64,000 nucleotides of DNA from Actinomadura coerulea (lineage in GTDB: Bacteria > Actinomycetota > Actinomycetes > Streptosporangiales > Streptosporangiaceae). Numbering within the stretch: the first letter of the stretch is position 1; each line of letters starts with the position of its first letter. The stretch lies in assembly GCF_014208105.1 (NCBI RefSeq), contig NZ_JACHMQ010000001.1, positions 2,790,001 through 2,854,000 on the forward strand. The letters run 5' to 3'. Positions 1 through 7,880 of this stretch are shown one piece after another. The position numbers and the translations under genes were made by a program. Under the pieces are notes generated by a model that saw only the letters and a program-made list of their open reading frames with translations, ran no database searches and was not told the origin of the DNA.

Positions 1-1043
1 CGGGCGAACCCGCTATCGGCAGCGAACCGCTCCTCGCCCCCGGGCAGTTGGCGTCGTAGGCCGCCGGCCGCGGCGGTGGCGACGCGTTGGGCGATGATCA
101 GGGCGCCGGCGGGACGGCTACCAAGATCGGGCAGCAGATACACGCCGCATCCGTCGGCGAACGCCGGAACCAGCACTTCGGCGAGCGCGGCGAACATCTC
201 GGCCAGCGCGGTCTGCTCCGCGGCCACCGCCGCGGCACGGTCGAGCAGTTCACGGCGCTGCCGCTCCCGCCACTCCCGCTCGATGTCGAAGCAGGTGCCG
301 ATCCATTCGACCACGACGCCGTCCTCGACCACCGGCGCCGAGCGCACGTCGAAATGCCGGTACTCGCCCTCGCGCGTAAGGACCCGGTAGACGTGGCGCC
401 AAGGGCGGCCCTGGCGGCGCGTCTGGTCCCACGACCGCAACGTCGGCTCGCGGTCGTCGGGGTGCAGCATCTGCGTCCAGCCCTCGCCGAGGAACTCCTC
501 CCGGCTCTGCCCGGTGATCCGTTCCCAACCGCCGCTCGATTCGATCACCTGGCCGAAGGCGTCCGTCACCCATACGACCTGCGCGTTAATCCACACCAGG
601 CTCTCGAACCGGCGGCGCGACCGCTTCTGCTCCTCGGTCGCCCGGTCTGCCCGTCGAACAGCGGCGACCTGCTCGGTGACCTCGACCGCGACCACCAGAA
701 CCCCCGGCCGCTCATGGGTGAACCGAGAGAGGCTGAAGGAGAAGTACCGCTCCTGTTCGCCGGCTCCCGCCGCGGCCGGCCGCACCGGCGCCTCGACCAG
801 GCTCATCGGCTCGCCGGTGGCCAGGACACGATCGAACAGACCGCCGTAGTCCTGCTTGGCCGCGACGCCGAACGCATCCCCGATCGGCTCACCAAGCGGG
901 CGGTCCCCCACGAACGCCCGGTAGGCGAGGTTGGTGTACACCAGGCGATGTTCCGGTCCGACCGTCAACGCCACCGCGACCGGCGCCGGATCGAAGGCCT
1001 CCAACGCGAGCCATCCCATCCCGTGCCCGCCCGCACCGCCCAT
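1..1043 (-). CDS. PAS-PAS-GAF sensory protein, 3' part outside window
   Basis: Partial gene: 347 codons are visible and it continues past the left edge. The ATG at 1043 follows a GGGGGGTGAG ribosome-binding site. An N-terminal PAS-like segment (about residues 14-105, with HRLVYTNLAYRAFVG) is followed by a second PAS/PAC segment (about 115-240, with VTDAFGQVIE, GWTQMLHPDD and GEYRHFDVRSAPV). A helical linker and the start of a GAF-like domain (ALAEVLVPAFADGCGVYLL) come next. In actinomycetes this order usually precedes a SpoIIE/PP2C phosphatase or a histidine kinase domain, so a role in sigma-factor or stress signalling is likely; the output domain is not visible. The plus-strand open frame over the same bases is Arg/Pro/His-rich and is not a gene. 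Confidence 0.75.
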   Translation of the reverse strand, partial: MGGAGGHGMGWLALEAFDPAPVAVALTVGPEHRLVYTNLAYRAFVGDRPLGEPIGDAFGVAAKQDYGGLFDRVLATGEPMSLVEAPVRPAAAGAGEQERYFSFSLSRFTHERPGVLVVAVEVTEQVAAVRRADRATEEQKRSRRRFESLVWINAQVVWVTDAFGQVIESSGGWERITGQSREEFLGEGWTQMLHPDDREPTLRSWDQTRRQGRPWRHVYRVLTREGEYRHFDVRSAPVVEDGVVVEWIGTCFDIEREWRERQRRELLDRAAAVAAEQTALAEMFAALAEVLVPAFADGCGVYLLPDLGSRPAGALIIAQRVATAAAGGLRRQLPGGEERFAADSGFA

Positions 1044-1384
1044 CTCTCACCCCCCGGGCCATCACCTACTGTGAGCGCATGTTTTGAAGCGTAGCCACCT
1101 CGACCTGAAGTGGCCGTCCCCGACGCGCCCCGGCCACCCTCGCCGGCACGTCGCGGACGCGATCTCCTCTGCGGTGAGGCGTGTGTGGCCGTGGCCCTGG
1201 TCGCGTTCCCGGCAAGGGCGACGGCGCCTGCCCCACCCCTCCCCCGGCGGGACCGCGCGAGTAGATCTGTCGGCTCGCCGACGCCGGCGAGGACGAGCGC
1301 GAGCACCAAGGACGATGCCCAGATAACACCGTCGAAGCCGCGTTCGGGCCGGTGACGGGCATCGCCTCAGCGTGATGAACCGCT
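1044..1384. other. Gene-poor stretch, nothing recognised
   Basis: This stretch separates the PAS protein from the transposase remnant. Short open frames exist on both strands, but their translations are low-complexity Arg/Pro/Ala and carry no domain motif. It holds the promoter region of the PAS gene and probably the edge of the inserted material. Confidence 0.5.
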
Positions 1385-1602
1385 ACCGCCCCTAGCCTGT
1401 CGCAAGTGGGTCCGCTGCGGTCACGGGTGAAACTGGCCCGTGGTGATTGTAGAAGTGCAGCCATTCTGGGAGGGCTTTGCGGCGGACTTGTTCGGAGTTG
1501 TAGAAGCGGCCCAGTGCCCAGCCGTCGGCCAGGGTGCGGTGGAGTCGTTCGGCCTTGCCGTTGGCCTATGGGCGGTAGCGCCGGTCTTCTTGGCCCGGAT
1601 TG
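1385..1602 (-). pseudogene. IS481-type transposase, C-terminal remnant
   Basis: Read on the minus strand, this encodes NGKAERLHRTLADGWALGRF followed by YNSEQVRRKALPEWLHFYNHH. That is the C-terminal end of the DDE integrase core of IS481/IS3-type transposases, including the conserved region around the last catalytic Glu. The usual YRPQTNGK motif here reads YRP-stop-ANGK, because a TAG codon (positions 1568-1566) replaces the glutamine codon. The N-terminal half, with the other catalytic residues, is absent. The piece is therefore dead and marks an old insertion. It abuts the recombinase fragment that follows. Confidence 0.75.
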
Positions 1603-1632
1603 AGCTTCCGGCTGATCACCTCGCGGGCCGGG

Positions 1633-1842
1633 ATCGGTGAGGAGTGGACTCCTCGCGAGCTCCGCCACTCGTTCGTCTCGATCATGAGTGACAGCGGGGT
1701 GCCGCTGGAGACGATCGCCGCCCTGGTCGGGCACGCCGGGACGGCCGTGACCGAGAAGGTCTACCGGCACCAGCTGAGGCCGGTCATCACCAAGGGCGCC
1801 GAGACCATGAGCACGGTCTTCGGTCAGGGCAGGTCCGCGTAA
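1633..1842 (+). pseudogene. Tyrosine recombinase (integrase), C-terminal remnant
   Basis: The frame reads EEWTPRELRHSFVSIMSDSG and then LETIAALVGHAGTAVTEKVYRHQLRPV. This is the end of a phage/ICE-type tyrosine recombinase with the R-x-x-R-H, H-x and Tyr active-site residues (LRHSF, LVGHAGT, KVYRHQLRP). Only about 70 residues of an expected 350-450 remain, and the upstream sequence is the transposase remnant. It is the tail of a lost integrase, probably from an integrative element. An ATG-like start at 1600 gives a short frame with unrelated leading residues. Confidence 0.75.
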
Positions 1843-1846
1843 GTCT

Positions 1847-1879
1847 GGGAACCACGGGATGCTCCCTGGAGTGGCTCCC
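1847..1879. terminator. Inverted repeat after integrase remnant
   Basis: Arms GGGAACCAC and GTGGCTCCC pair with one mismatch around a loop that itself contains GGGA-TGC-TCCC. The repeat begins 5 bases after the recombinase stop. It could be the integrase terminator or arm-type attachment sequence; there is no T-tract. Confidence 0.35.
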
Positions 1880-2004
1880 ACTTCGGATCGACGGCTTTCT
1901 TTATTGTAGATTTCGAAAGTCGGCCGCGAACAACAAGTTACCCACTTCGCTTTGGCGAGCCGACGAAAGCTATAGGCGTGCGCGAGGGCGACAGAATATT
2001 AGGG

Positions 2005-2425
2005 CTTTTCATCCGGAGGTCCTTCGCGGCGGCGCCGAAGCCGAGGCCGGTGACCAGGTGGTGGTAGAAGTTCTTCCCGCGGGCGCCCATTCCGCCGATG
2101 TAGAGGGGGAGAGCGGCGCGGACCTCGGCACGGGCCGTCTCGAGTTCGTGCTCGTCGTCGCCAATGGAGAACTTGGCGTCCGCGATGATCCGGAGGTCGG
2201 GCAGGCGTGGGTCGCGCTTGGCGCGGCCCTCCGCAAGCGGGTCGCCGAAGACCTCGTCCGCGGACTCGGGGTGGTAGAAGATCGGCTGCCACGCCTCGAA
2301 CAGCTCTGCGGCCAGGGCGATGTTCTTCGGTCCCAGGGCCGCAAGGGCCATCGGGATGCGCGGTCGCACCGGGGCGTTGACGAGCTTGAGCGACTTGCCG
2401 AGGCCGCTGCCGCCGCTCTCAGCAC
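2005..2425 (-). pseudogene. LLM-class flavin oxidoreductase, C-terminal fragment
   Basis: The minus-strand frame gives GLGKSLKLVNAPVRPRIPMA, ALGPKNIALAAELFEAWQPI and NFYHHLVTGLGFGAAAKDLR. This is the C-terminal third of an F420-dependent luciferase-like (LLM) oxidoreductase. The N-terminal barrel is missing: upstream the same frame runs directly into the tail of a CoA-transferase. After AAKDLR the homology stops at an A/T-richer junction. The fragment has lost its cofactor-binding half and is inactive. It shares the reading frame of the CoA-transferase tail, so it looks like a deletion junction. Confidence 0.7.
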
Positions 2426-3159
2426 CGACCTCCCGCGGGACAGCCGCGGCGAGAACACCGTCGGGGTCGTTCCGCAGCACCGAACGCGCGGCCATATGGG
2501 GGTGGGCCGAGGTCTCGGCCATCGTCAGGACCGGCGTGACACAGGCGTCGGTTTTCCCTCGAACACCGCTTCCCAGTGGCGGCGCGGACGGCTCGCGAAG
2601 GTGCTCGCGAGAAGCGCCTCCAGCGCCGGCCACTGGGCCGGGTCGGCGCAGCTCGGGACGTCCGGACCCGTAAGCCCGAGCCCCTTGAGCATGGCGCGAT
2701 AGAAGGCCGGTTCGAGGGCACTGACGGCCATCCAGCCGCCGTCGGCACAGCGGTAGGTCCGGTAGTACGGCGTGCCTCCGTCGAGCAGGTTCGCGGCGCG
2801 CTGCTCCTGCCAACGGCCGTCGGCCCGGAGTGACCAGATCAGCTGCATCAGGCTGCTGGTTCCGTCGACGATCGCCGTGTCGGCCACCCCCGGCCGGAAA
2901 CCCTCGACCAGCACGTCCGCGGCCGCAATCAGCTCGCGGACCCGTCGAACGTCCTCCGGCGACTTGAGGTCGGCGGATATGACCGTCCTCCCCCGGCGGG
3001 TGGCGTCCCAGGCCGTGCGTCCGGCTCACCGGATCGCTCGACCCGTACGACGTCCGCGCCGAGGAGGCGAGCAGCATACCGGCGTGCGGGACGGGGCCGA
3101 TGCCGCCCAGCTCGACGACACGGACACCGTCCAGGAGGCTTGGGACGCCTTCGCTCAAT
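2426..3159 (-). pseudogene. CaiB/BaiF family CoA-transferase, frameshifted and deleted
   Basis: The start (TTG at 3159, overlapping the stop of the upstream lipoprotein gene) gives LLDGVRVVELGGIGPVPHAG, typical of family III CoA-transferases and alpha-methylacyl-CoA racemases. The frame then shifts near 3070 (LGADVVRVERSGEPDA) and again near 3015 (WDATRRGRTVISADLKSPED). A further shift lies near 2545, before DACVTPVLTMAETSAHPHMA. In addition VLVEGFRPGVAD joins TAIVDGTSSLMQLIW directly, so roughly 90 residues with the catalytic GDFG-type Asp region are gone. It ends fused in frame to the luciferase-like fragment. The ancestral gene probably worked on CoA esters in the adjoining pathway. Confidence 0.75.
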
Positions 3160-4252
3160 TGACGACGGAGCCGCAGCTCGCCGCGGCTTCGGTGAACCGG
3201 GTGTCGATGAGGTCCGCGGAGTCGAGCGGCTTCTTGTACTCCAGCTCGCCGCGCTTGAGGGCGAACGCCTGCAGGTCGGCCGCGAACTTCTCCGTTCCCG
3301 TCATCGAGAACGACGGGTCGAAGGCCAGGAGGGCCGACTTCTTGATCGTGGCCTTGTCGACCTCCTCGGCGGCCGAGAGCAGGTCCACCGTCTCGGCGTT
3401 CTTGCGGTAGTCGCCGTCGAGGTACTTCTTGGTGACCTTGCTCAGCACCTGGATGAACTTGACGGCGACCTCGGGACGGTCGAGGAGCGTCCGACCTGCC
3501 ATGATCGAGGTACCGGTCACGCCCGGCGGGTACCCCGCGATCGGAACGAGGTCGGGGTTCTTGGCGGCCTCGACCTCGAGGGGAGCGGAGATCCAGGCGG
3601 CCTTGACCGCACCGTTCGCGAGTGCGTTGAGCGCGTCGGGGCCGACCAGCGGCTGGGAGAGCTTGACGTCGTTGACGCCCAGTCCCACCTTGCGCAGGGC
3701 GTTGTCGAGGATCAGGCCGCTCACGCCGGTGCCGCCGGTGGGCGTGCTGACGTTGGCGCCCTTGAGCTTGGAGAGATCGGGGGAGGCGGCGCTGCCGACG
3801 ATGTCCTTGCGGGACCAGTAGCCGGGCACCGGGGTGCCGGCCGGAATCTCCTGCTGCTTGTCCATCGGAACGATCCAGCGGACGTTGACGCCGTCGTTCA
3901 GCGTGTTGAAGTGGGACGAACTCAGCGAGGTCATCTGCGCGTCGAGTTGGCCGCGGGCGACCAGCGGCAGCGATTCGGCGCTCGGGATCTTCTCGATCTC
4001 GACGTCGATGCCGGCCTGCTCGAACGCCTTGGTCTGGATGCCGAGCAGGAGCGGCGCGAACACGGCGAGCGGGGAGCTCATACCGATCTTGATCGTGCCC
4101 TTGGTGTCGGCGGTCGGGCAGATCTGCGCCGCCGACTTCTTCTCCGCCCCGCCGTCGCCGCTCTGGGGGTTGCCGCACGCGGCCAAGGCACCCGATATCG
4201 CCAGCACCGTGGCAGCGGCAGTGGTCACCGAACGCGCAGGAACTCGACGCAT
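3155..4252 (-). CDS. NitT/TauT-type ABC transporter substrate-binding lipoprotein
   Basis: A 365-residue secreted lipoprotein. The Arg-containing signal peptide ends in a lipobox (ISGALAAC), with Cys26 as lipidation site. The mature part resembles SsuA/TauA/ThiY-type periplasmic binding proteins: GTIKIGMSSPLAVFAPLLLG, a bound-ligand region around TPTGGTGVSG, and VPIAGYPPGV. Such proteins capture small anions such as sulfonates, carboxylates or aromatic acids. The matching permease and ATPase are probably the genes at 18887-20589, since that pair has no binding protein of its own. The gene diverges from the crotonase gene across an IclR-like palindrome. It once led into the now broken CoA-transferase. 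Confidence 0.85.
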   Translation of the reverse strand: MRRVPARSVTTAAATVLAISGALAACGNPQSGDGGAEKKSAAQICPTADTKGTIKIGMSSPLAVFAPLLLGIQTKAFEQAGIDVEIEKIPSAESLPLVARGQLDAQMTSLSSSHFNTLNDGVNVRWIVPMDKQQEIPAGTPVPGYWSRKDIVGSAASPDLSKLKGANVSTPTGGTGVSGLILDNALRKVGLGVNDVKLSQPLVGPDALNALANGAVKAAWISAPLEVEAAKNPDLVPIAGYPPGVTGTSIMAGRTLLDRPEVAVKFIQVLSKVTKKYLDGDYRKNAETVDLLSAAEEVDKATIKKSALLAFDPSFSMTGTEKFAADLQAFALKRGELEYKKPLDSADLIDTRFTEAAASCGSVVN

Positions 4253-4287
4253 CGTGGCCCATCTCCTTGCTCATCGATCATTTCCTT

Positions 4288-4308
4288 CAGTGGAACTTTA
4301 TTCCACTG
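4288..4308. promoter_or_regulatory. Putative IclR-type operator between divergent genes
   Basis: Perfect inverted repeat: arms CAGTGGAA and TTCCACTG around CTTTA. The core TGGAA-N5-TTCCA has the size and ends of the E. coli IclR box. It lies 36 bp upstream of the binding-protein start and 82 bp upstream of the crotonase start, where it could control both. Confidence 0.55.
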
Positions 4309-4389
4309 TGTGCAATCCTGTGACCGCGATCACTGGTCTGTCAAGGCCCGTGCCGACATTCGGCCGCACTCACTTCGGAGGAGACACCC

Positions 4390-5205
4390 GTGAGCGACGC
4401 CCGCGACACCGCGCCCTCTGCCGCGAGGACCGAGGAATGTGAAGCACCCGAGGTGCTCGTCGAGGACCGGGAGGGCGTGCTGGTCATCACCCTCAACCGG
4501 CCGCAGGCGAAGAACGCGATGACCCAGAACATGGCCCGGCTCATCACGGCCGCCCTCGACCGGCTCGACGACGACCCGGCCCTGCGCCTCGCTGTGATCA
4601 CCGGCGGCGGGGGCAGCTTCTGCGCGGGCATGGACCTCAAGGGCTTCCTGCGCGGCGAGCGGCCGAGCATCCCGGGGCGCGGCTTCGGCGGAGTGACGGC
4701 GGCACCGCCACGCAAGCCGCTCATCGCCGCGGTGGAGGGTTGGGCGCTGGCCGGCGGCTTCGAGCTCGTGCTCGCCTGCGACCTGGTCGTCGCGGCGTCG
4801 ACCGCGCGGTTCGGCATCCCCGAGGTGAAGCGCGGCCTAGTCGCCGCGGCGGGGGGCCTGCACCGCCTGCCGGACCGGCTGCCCGAGGTCGTCGCCATGC
4901 AGCTGGCGCTGACCGGTGACCCGGTGGGCGCCGAGCGGCTGCACGACCTCGGCCTGGTCGGCACGCTGGCGGACGAGGGAGGAGCGCTGGACGCCGCCCT
5001 CGCGCTCGCCCGGACGATCGCCGGTAACGGGCCGATGGCGGTCGCCGCGAGCAAACGGATCATCGTCGAGTCCCGTGCCTGGCCGCACGAGGAGCGCTTC
5101 GCCCGCCAGCAGCCGTACGTCGACGAGGTGTTCGCCTCCGACGACGCGCAGGAGGGCGCCCGCGCCTTCGCCGACAAGCGGCCCGCCGACTGGACCGGCA
5201 GCTGA
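4390..5205 (+). CDS. Enoyl-CoA hydratase/isomerase family protein (crotonase 1)
   Basis: 271 residues from a GTG start with GGAGGAGACACCC upstream. Crotonase signature: SFCAGMDLKGF (first oxyanion-hole segment), then LAGGFELVLACDLVVA and IPEVKRGLVAAAGGLHRLP. Both glutamates used for hydration (the Glu of GGFE and the Glu of IPEV) are present, so this is the one of the three crotonases here that looks like a real hydratase. It should hydrate 2-enoyl-CoA to 3-hydroxyacyl-CoA in beta-oxidation. The LysR gene follows after 22 bp and is probably co-transcribed. Confidence 0.88.
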   Translation: MSDARDTAPSAARTEECEAPEVLVEDREGVLVITLNRPQAKNAMTQNMARLITAALDRLDDDPALRLAVITGGGGSFCAGMDLKGFLRGERPSIPGRGFGGVTAAPPRKPLIAAVEGWALAGGFELVLACDLVVAASTARFGIPEVKRGLVAAAGGLHRLPDRLPEVVAMQLALTGDPVGAERLHDLGLVGTLADEGGALDAALALARTIAGNGPMAVAASKRIIVESRAWPHEERFARQQPYVDEVFASDDAQEGARAFADKRPADWTGS

Positions 5206-5227
5206 GCCCCGGTACTAGGCTGCCGCC

Positions 5228-6112
5228 GTGGAGCTCCACCAGCTGCGGGCCTTCCTGAGCGTCCGCGACACCGGCAGCGCGACGGCCGCCGCCGCGCGGC
5301 TCGGCGTGCGGCAGTCGACGGTGTCGGCCGCGATCCGCGCTCTGGAGCAGGAACTCGCGGCGCAGCTGTTCCACCGCGTCGGTCGCGGGATGTCACCGAC
5401 GCCGGCGGGCCACGCCCTGGTCGGGCCGGCGCGCCGGATCCTCCGCGACTGCGGGCAGGCCGGGGAGACCCTGGCCGCGGCCGACCGGGGCGGCCGGCTG
5501 GAGCTAGCGGCCCTGTCGACCGTGGTCAGCGGCCCGTTCTCGGCTCTCGTCTCGGCGTGGCTCGCCGCCGCGCCGGGACGAGCGGTCCGGGTGCAAGACC
5601 TCAACCGCGAGGACGCGGTGGCCCAGGTCCTGACCGGGGGCACCGCGGAGATCGTCTGCACCCGGCTGCCCCTGTCCCCGCCGGTGGATCGCGCGCTGAC
5701 GGTGCTGCCGATCGGCTCGTGGGGGTGGCAGGTCGCCTTCCCGCCGCGCGCCGAAGCCGTCCCGGAAGGCGCGGTCACGATGCGGGAGCTGTCCGCCGTG
5801 CCGACGGTGCTCGTCGCGGCGGGCCGCAACTCCGCCCTTGAGCGGGCCACGGCCCGGACTCCCCTGTCGGCCGCCGCGGTCGCCGACCAGCGCGAGGCCC
5901 GCACCTCGCTGATGCTGGCCGGGGTGGGCGCGACGATCGTCGGCCCGCGGCTCGCCGTGGACGCGGCCGCCGCCGGCGCGCACGTGCGGCCGCTGGACCC
6001 GCCGTTCACCCAGTCGGTCGGGCTGGTCTTCGACCCGTCCCGCCTCTCACCGGTCGCCCGGGGGTTCGTCGCGGCCGCGGGCGAGTTCGACGAGGGCGGC
6101 GCCGGCGGGTGA
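5228..6112 (+). CDS. LysR family regulator (pair 1, plus-strand member)
   Basis: 294 residues, GTG start. The N-terminal winged helix-turn-helix (residues 1-60) contains LRAFLSVRDTGSATAAAARL and VRQSTVSAAIRALEQELAAQ; a type-2 periplasmic-binding-fold effector domain follows (about 90-290). It sits 22 bp after crotonase 1 and runs convergently into a second LysR gene, with the last 66 bp overlapping. It is clearly paralogous to the plus-strand LysR at 23717: both share FHR-GRGM, AGH-L-GPARRILR and GTAEIV-TRLPL blocks. The effector is unknown, probably a CoA ester or free acid of the pathway. Confidence 0.88.
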   Translation: MELHQLRAFLSVRDTGSATAAAARLGVRQSTVSAAIRALEQELAAQLFHRVGRGMSPTPAGHALVGPARRILRDCGQAGETLAAADRGGRLELAALSTVVSGPFSALVSAWLAAAPGRAVRVQDLNREDAVAQVLTGGTAEIVCTRLPLSPPVDRALTVLPIGSWGWQVAFPPRAEAVPEGAVTMRELSAVPTVLVAAGRNSALERATARTPLSAAAVADQREARTSLMLAGVGATIVGPRLAVDAAAAGAHVRPLDPPFTQSVGLVFDPSRLSPVARGFVAAAGEFDEGGAGG

Positions 6113-6931
6113 CAGCGCCTGCTCGCGCCAGACCAGGTGGCCGTCCCGCCACAGCGGCGGGTCGAGCGAGCGGAGCGACGCCCAGGGCATGACGGCCTCC
6201 GCCGTTTCCCGGCCGACGAACGTCGCGACCGTGCCGTCCCTGACCAGCTCCCACAGCATCGCCCGGTGGGCGCACTGTGCCCGGACCCGGCCCGCCATCG
6301 ACGCCACGGCCGTCGCGGTGGCGCTCGCTGAGTCGAGGTCCGAGGGGACCACCCCGAGGTCGAGGTTCGCGACCCGTGCGCGCGCGACCGGCTCCGCCAG
6401 CCCGGGGGCGAATTCCGGGCTGGCGGCCAGCACGATCTCCTCGGCCCCGAGACCGCACCGGCCCCATCCCGCATCCGGGGGCATGACGTCGCCCACGCCC
6501 AGTTCGGCCTCGCCCGAACGCACCAGATCGAAGGTTCCGGCCGCGGTGCCCGCGTCCCGGACGTGGATCTCGAGCCCGGGGTGCCGCCCGCGGAGCGCCG
6601 CGACGAGCGGGGTCAGCGGGTGCACCGCGAGCGTCGTCGACGTCGCGACGACCAGCCGGCCGACCTCGAGGCCGGCCACCTGCCGGACCCGTTCCCTGGC
6701 TCCGTCGGCCTCGGTGATCACCTGGCGCGCCAGGCCGAGCAGCCGCGCGCCGTCGGCGGTGGGACGGGCGCGCCGCCCGGACCGGTCGAAGAGCCGGACG
6801 CCGAGCTCGTCCTCGAGCCGACGCATCGCCAGGGAGAGCGACGGCTGGCTGACGAACAAGACGCGTGCCGCCTGGGTGATGCCGCCCTCGTCGACAACCG
6901 CGACGAAGTAGCGCAGCGTCCGGAGGTCCAT
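6047..6931 (-). CDS. LysR family regulator (pair 1, minus-strand member)
   Basis: 294 residues from ATG (MDLRTLRYFVAVVDEGG); an upstream in-frame start would add eight residues without similarity. Helix-turn-helix: ITQAARVLFVSQPSLSLAMR. The effector domain begins near residue 90 (GRLVVATSTTLAVHPL). A TAGGGT hexamer lies about 10 bp before the ATG with no Shine-Dalgarno, so a leaderless transcript is possible (inference). The gene is divergent from crotonase 2 and paralogous to the minus-strand LysR at 24531 (shared DLR-LR-FVA, QPS-S-A-R-LE and LAVHPL-blocks). It probably regulates its divergent neighbour through the block at 6953-6994. Confidence 0.87.
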   Translation of the reverse strand: MDLRTLRYFVAVVDEGGITQAARVLFVSQPSLSLAMRRLEDELGVRLFDRSGRRARPTADGARLLGLARQVITEADGARERVRQVAGLEVGRLVVATSTTLAVHPLTPLVAALRGRHPGLEIHVRDAGTAAGTFDLVRSGEAELGVGDVMPPDAGWGRCGLGAEEIVLAASPEFAPGLAEPVARARVANLDLGVVPSDLDSASATATAVASMAGRVRAQCAHRAMLWELVRDGTVATFVGRETAEAVMPWASLRSLDPPLWRDGHLVWREQALSPAGAALVELARGRDEPPGDR

Positions 6932-6952
6932 GGCCGCCCACCCTAGCCGGGC

Positions 6953-6994
6953 CATAGGACGGATCGATGGGACCTGCGAACAACAGGTCTTTGC
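6953..6994. promoter_or_regulatory. Candidate LysR box, conserved with 25508-25549
   Basis: CATAGG at 6953 and CAGGTCTTTGC at 6984, start to start 31 bp. The same two words at the same 31-bp distance occur upstream of the paralogous LysR at 25463. A perfect inverted repeat GACCTG-N7-CAGGTC (6971-6989) overlaps. It lies in the divergent promoter of LysR and crotonase 2. Confidence 0.55.
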
Positions 6995-7073
6995 GCATAT
7001 GCCTTTTGAGGCGCGACAGTAGGAGCCGAGACACCCCTACAGCGCCATGACCTTGCAGAACACCGGAGAATCC

Positions 7074-7880
7074 ATGACCGAACGCCATATCACCGTCGAG
7101 CGGCAGGGCCGCGTCGGCCTGGTCTTCCTGGACCGCCCGGACCGCCGCAACTCCTACACCCCGCTGATGGCCTTCCAACTCCAGGAGGCGCTGGTCGCCT
7201 TCGACGCCGACCCGGAGGTGGCGGTGGTCGTGGTGAGCGGGCGCGGCGAGCATTTCGGCGTCGGCGCGGACCTCGACATGAACTGGCGCGACGAGAAGAC
7301 CCACGGCGTCGAGACCCTGACCGAGCCGGAGAAGGCGCCGTGGAACCTGAGCACGCCGATCATCGCGGCCATCAACGGTGACGCCATCGGCGTGAGCCTC
7401 ACCTGGGCCATGCAGGCCGACATCCGCGTGGTGGCCGCCTCGGCCCGGCTGGCGTTCTCGTTCAACCGGGTCGGCATCATGCCCGACCGCGGCTCGACCT
7501 GGCTCCTGCCCCGGCTGGCGGGCTTCGGCGTCGCGATGGACCTGCTGCTGACCGGCCGGACGATCGACGGCACCGAGTTCGAGCGCCGCGGCCTGGCGAC
7601 CCACATCGCCGCGCCGCAGGACGTGCTCAAGGTCGCCGTGGACCTCGCGACCGACATGGCCGAGCGCTGCGCGCCGGTTTCGATGACCGCGACCAAGCGG
7701 CTCATGTACGAGTTCCTGGAGTCGACCGACCGGGTCGCGGCGTACAACCGCGAGCGCCGCGTCCTGACCTGGATCCGCACCTGCGGCGAGACCCTGCGCG
7801 GCATCGCGGCGTTCAAGGAGAGGCGCGCGCCCGAGTGGGGCACCACCAAGCACACCCGCATCCCGGCCGAGCTGCGGTGA
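7074..7880 (+). CDS. Enoyl-CoA hydratase/isomerase family protein (crotonase 2)
   Basis: 268 residues. I chose the ATG at 7074 because CGGAG sits 6 bases upstream; an in-frame ATG at 7047 lacks a site. Crotonase fold with HFGVGADLDM and FNRVGIMPDRGSTWLLPRLA. The first hydratase Glu is Thr (SLTWAMQAD) and the second is Phe, while an Asp stands in the PDRGST turn, as in PaaG-type and enoyl-CoA isomerases. I therefore expect isomerisation or another CoA-ester reaction rather than hydration. First gene of a tight operon: the acyl-CoA synthetase overlaps its stop by GTGA. Confidence 0.85.
   Translation: MTERHITVERQGRVGLVFLDRPDRRNSYTPLMAFQLQEALVAFDADPEVAVVVVSGRGEHFGVGADLDMNWRDEKTHGVETLTEPEKAPWNLSTPIIAAINGDAIGVSLTWAMQADIRVVAASARLAFSFNRVGIMPDRGSTWLLPRLAGFGVAMDLLLTGRTIDGTEFERRGLATHIAAPQDVLKVAVDLATDMAERCAPVSMTATKRLMYEFLESTDRVAAYNRERRVLTWIRTCGETLRGIAAFKERRAPEWGTTKHTRIPAELR

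Noticed and set aside
87..1094. A 335-codon plus-strand frame
   Set aside because: The minus strand encodes PAS and GAF domains here; the plus frame has no recognisable features.
1938..4274. A 778-codon minus-strand frame read as one protein
   Set aside because: Its first two thirds are the wrong frame of the binding protein and CoA-transferase; only its end matches real families, and there as fused fragments.
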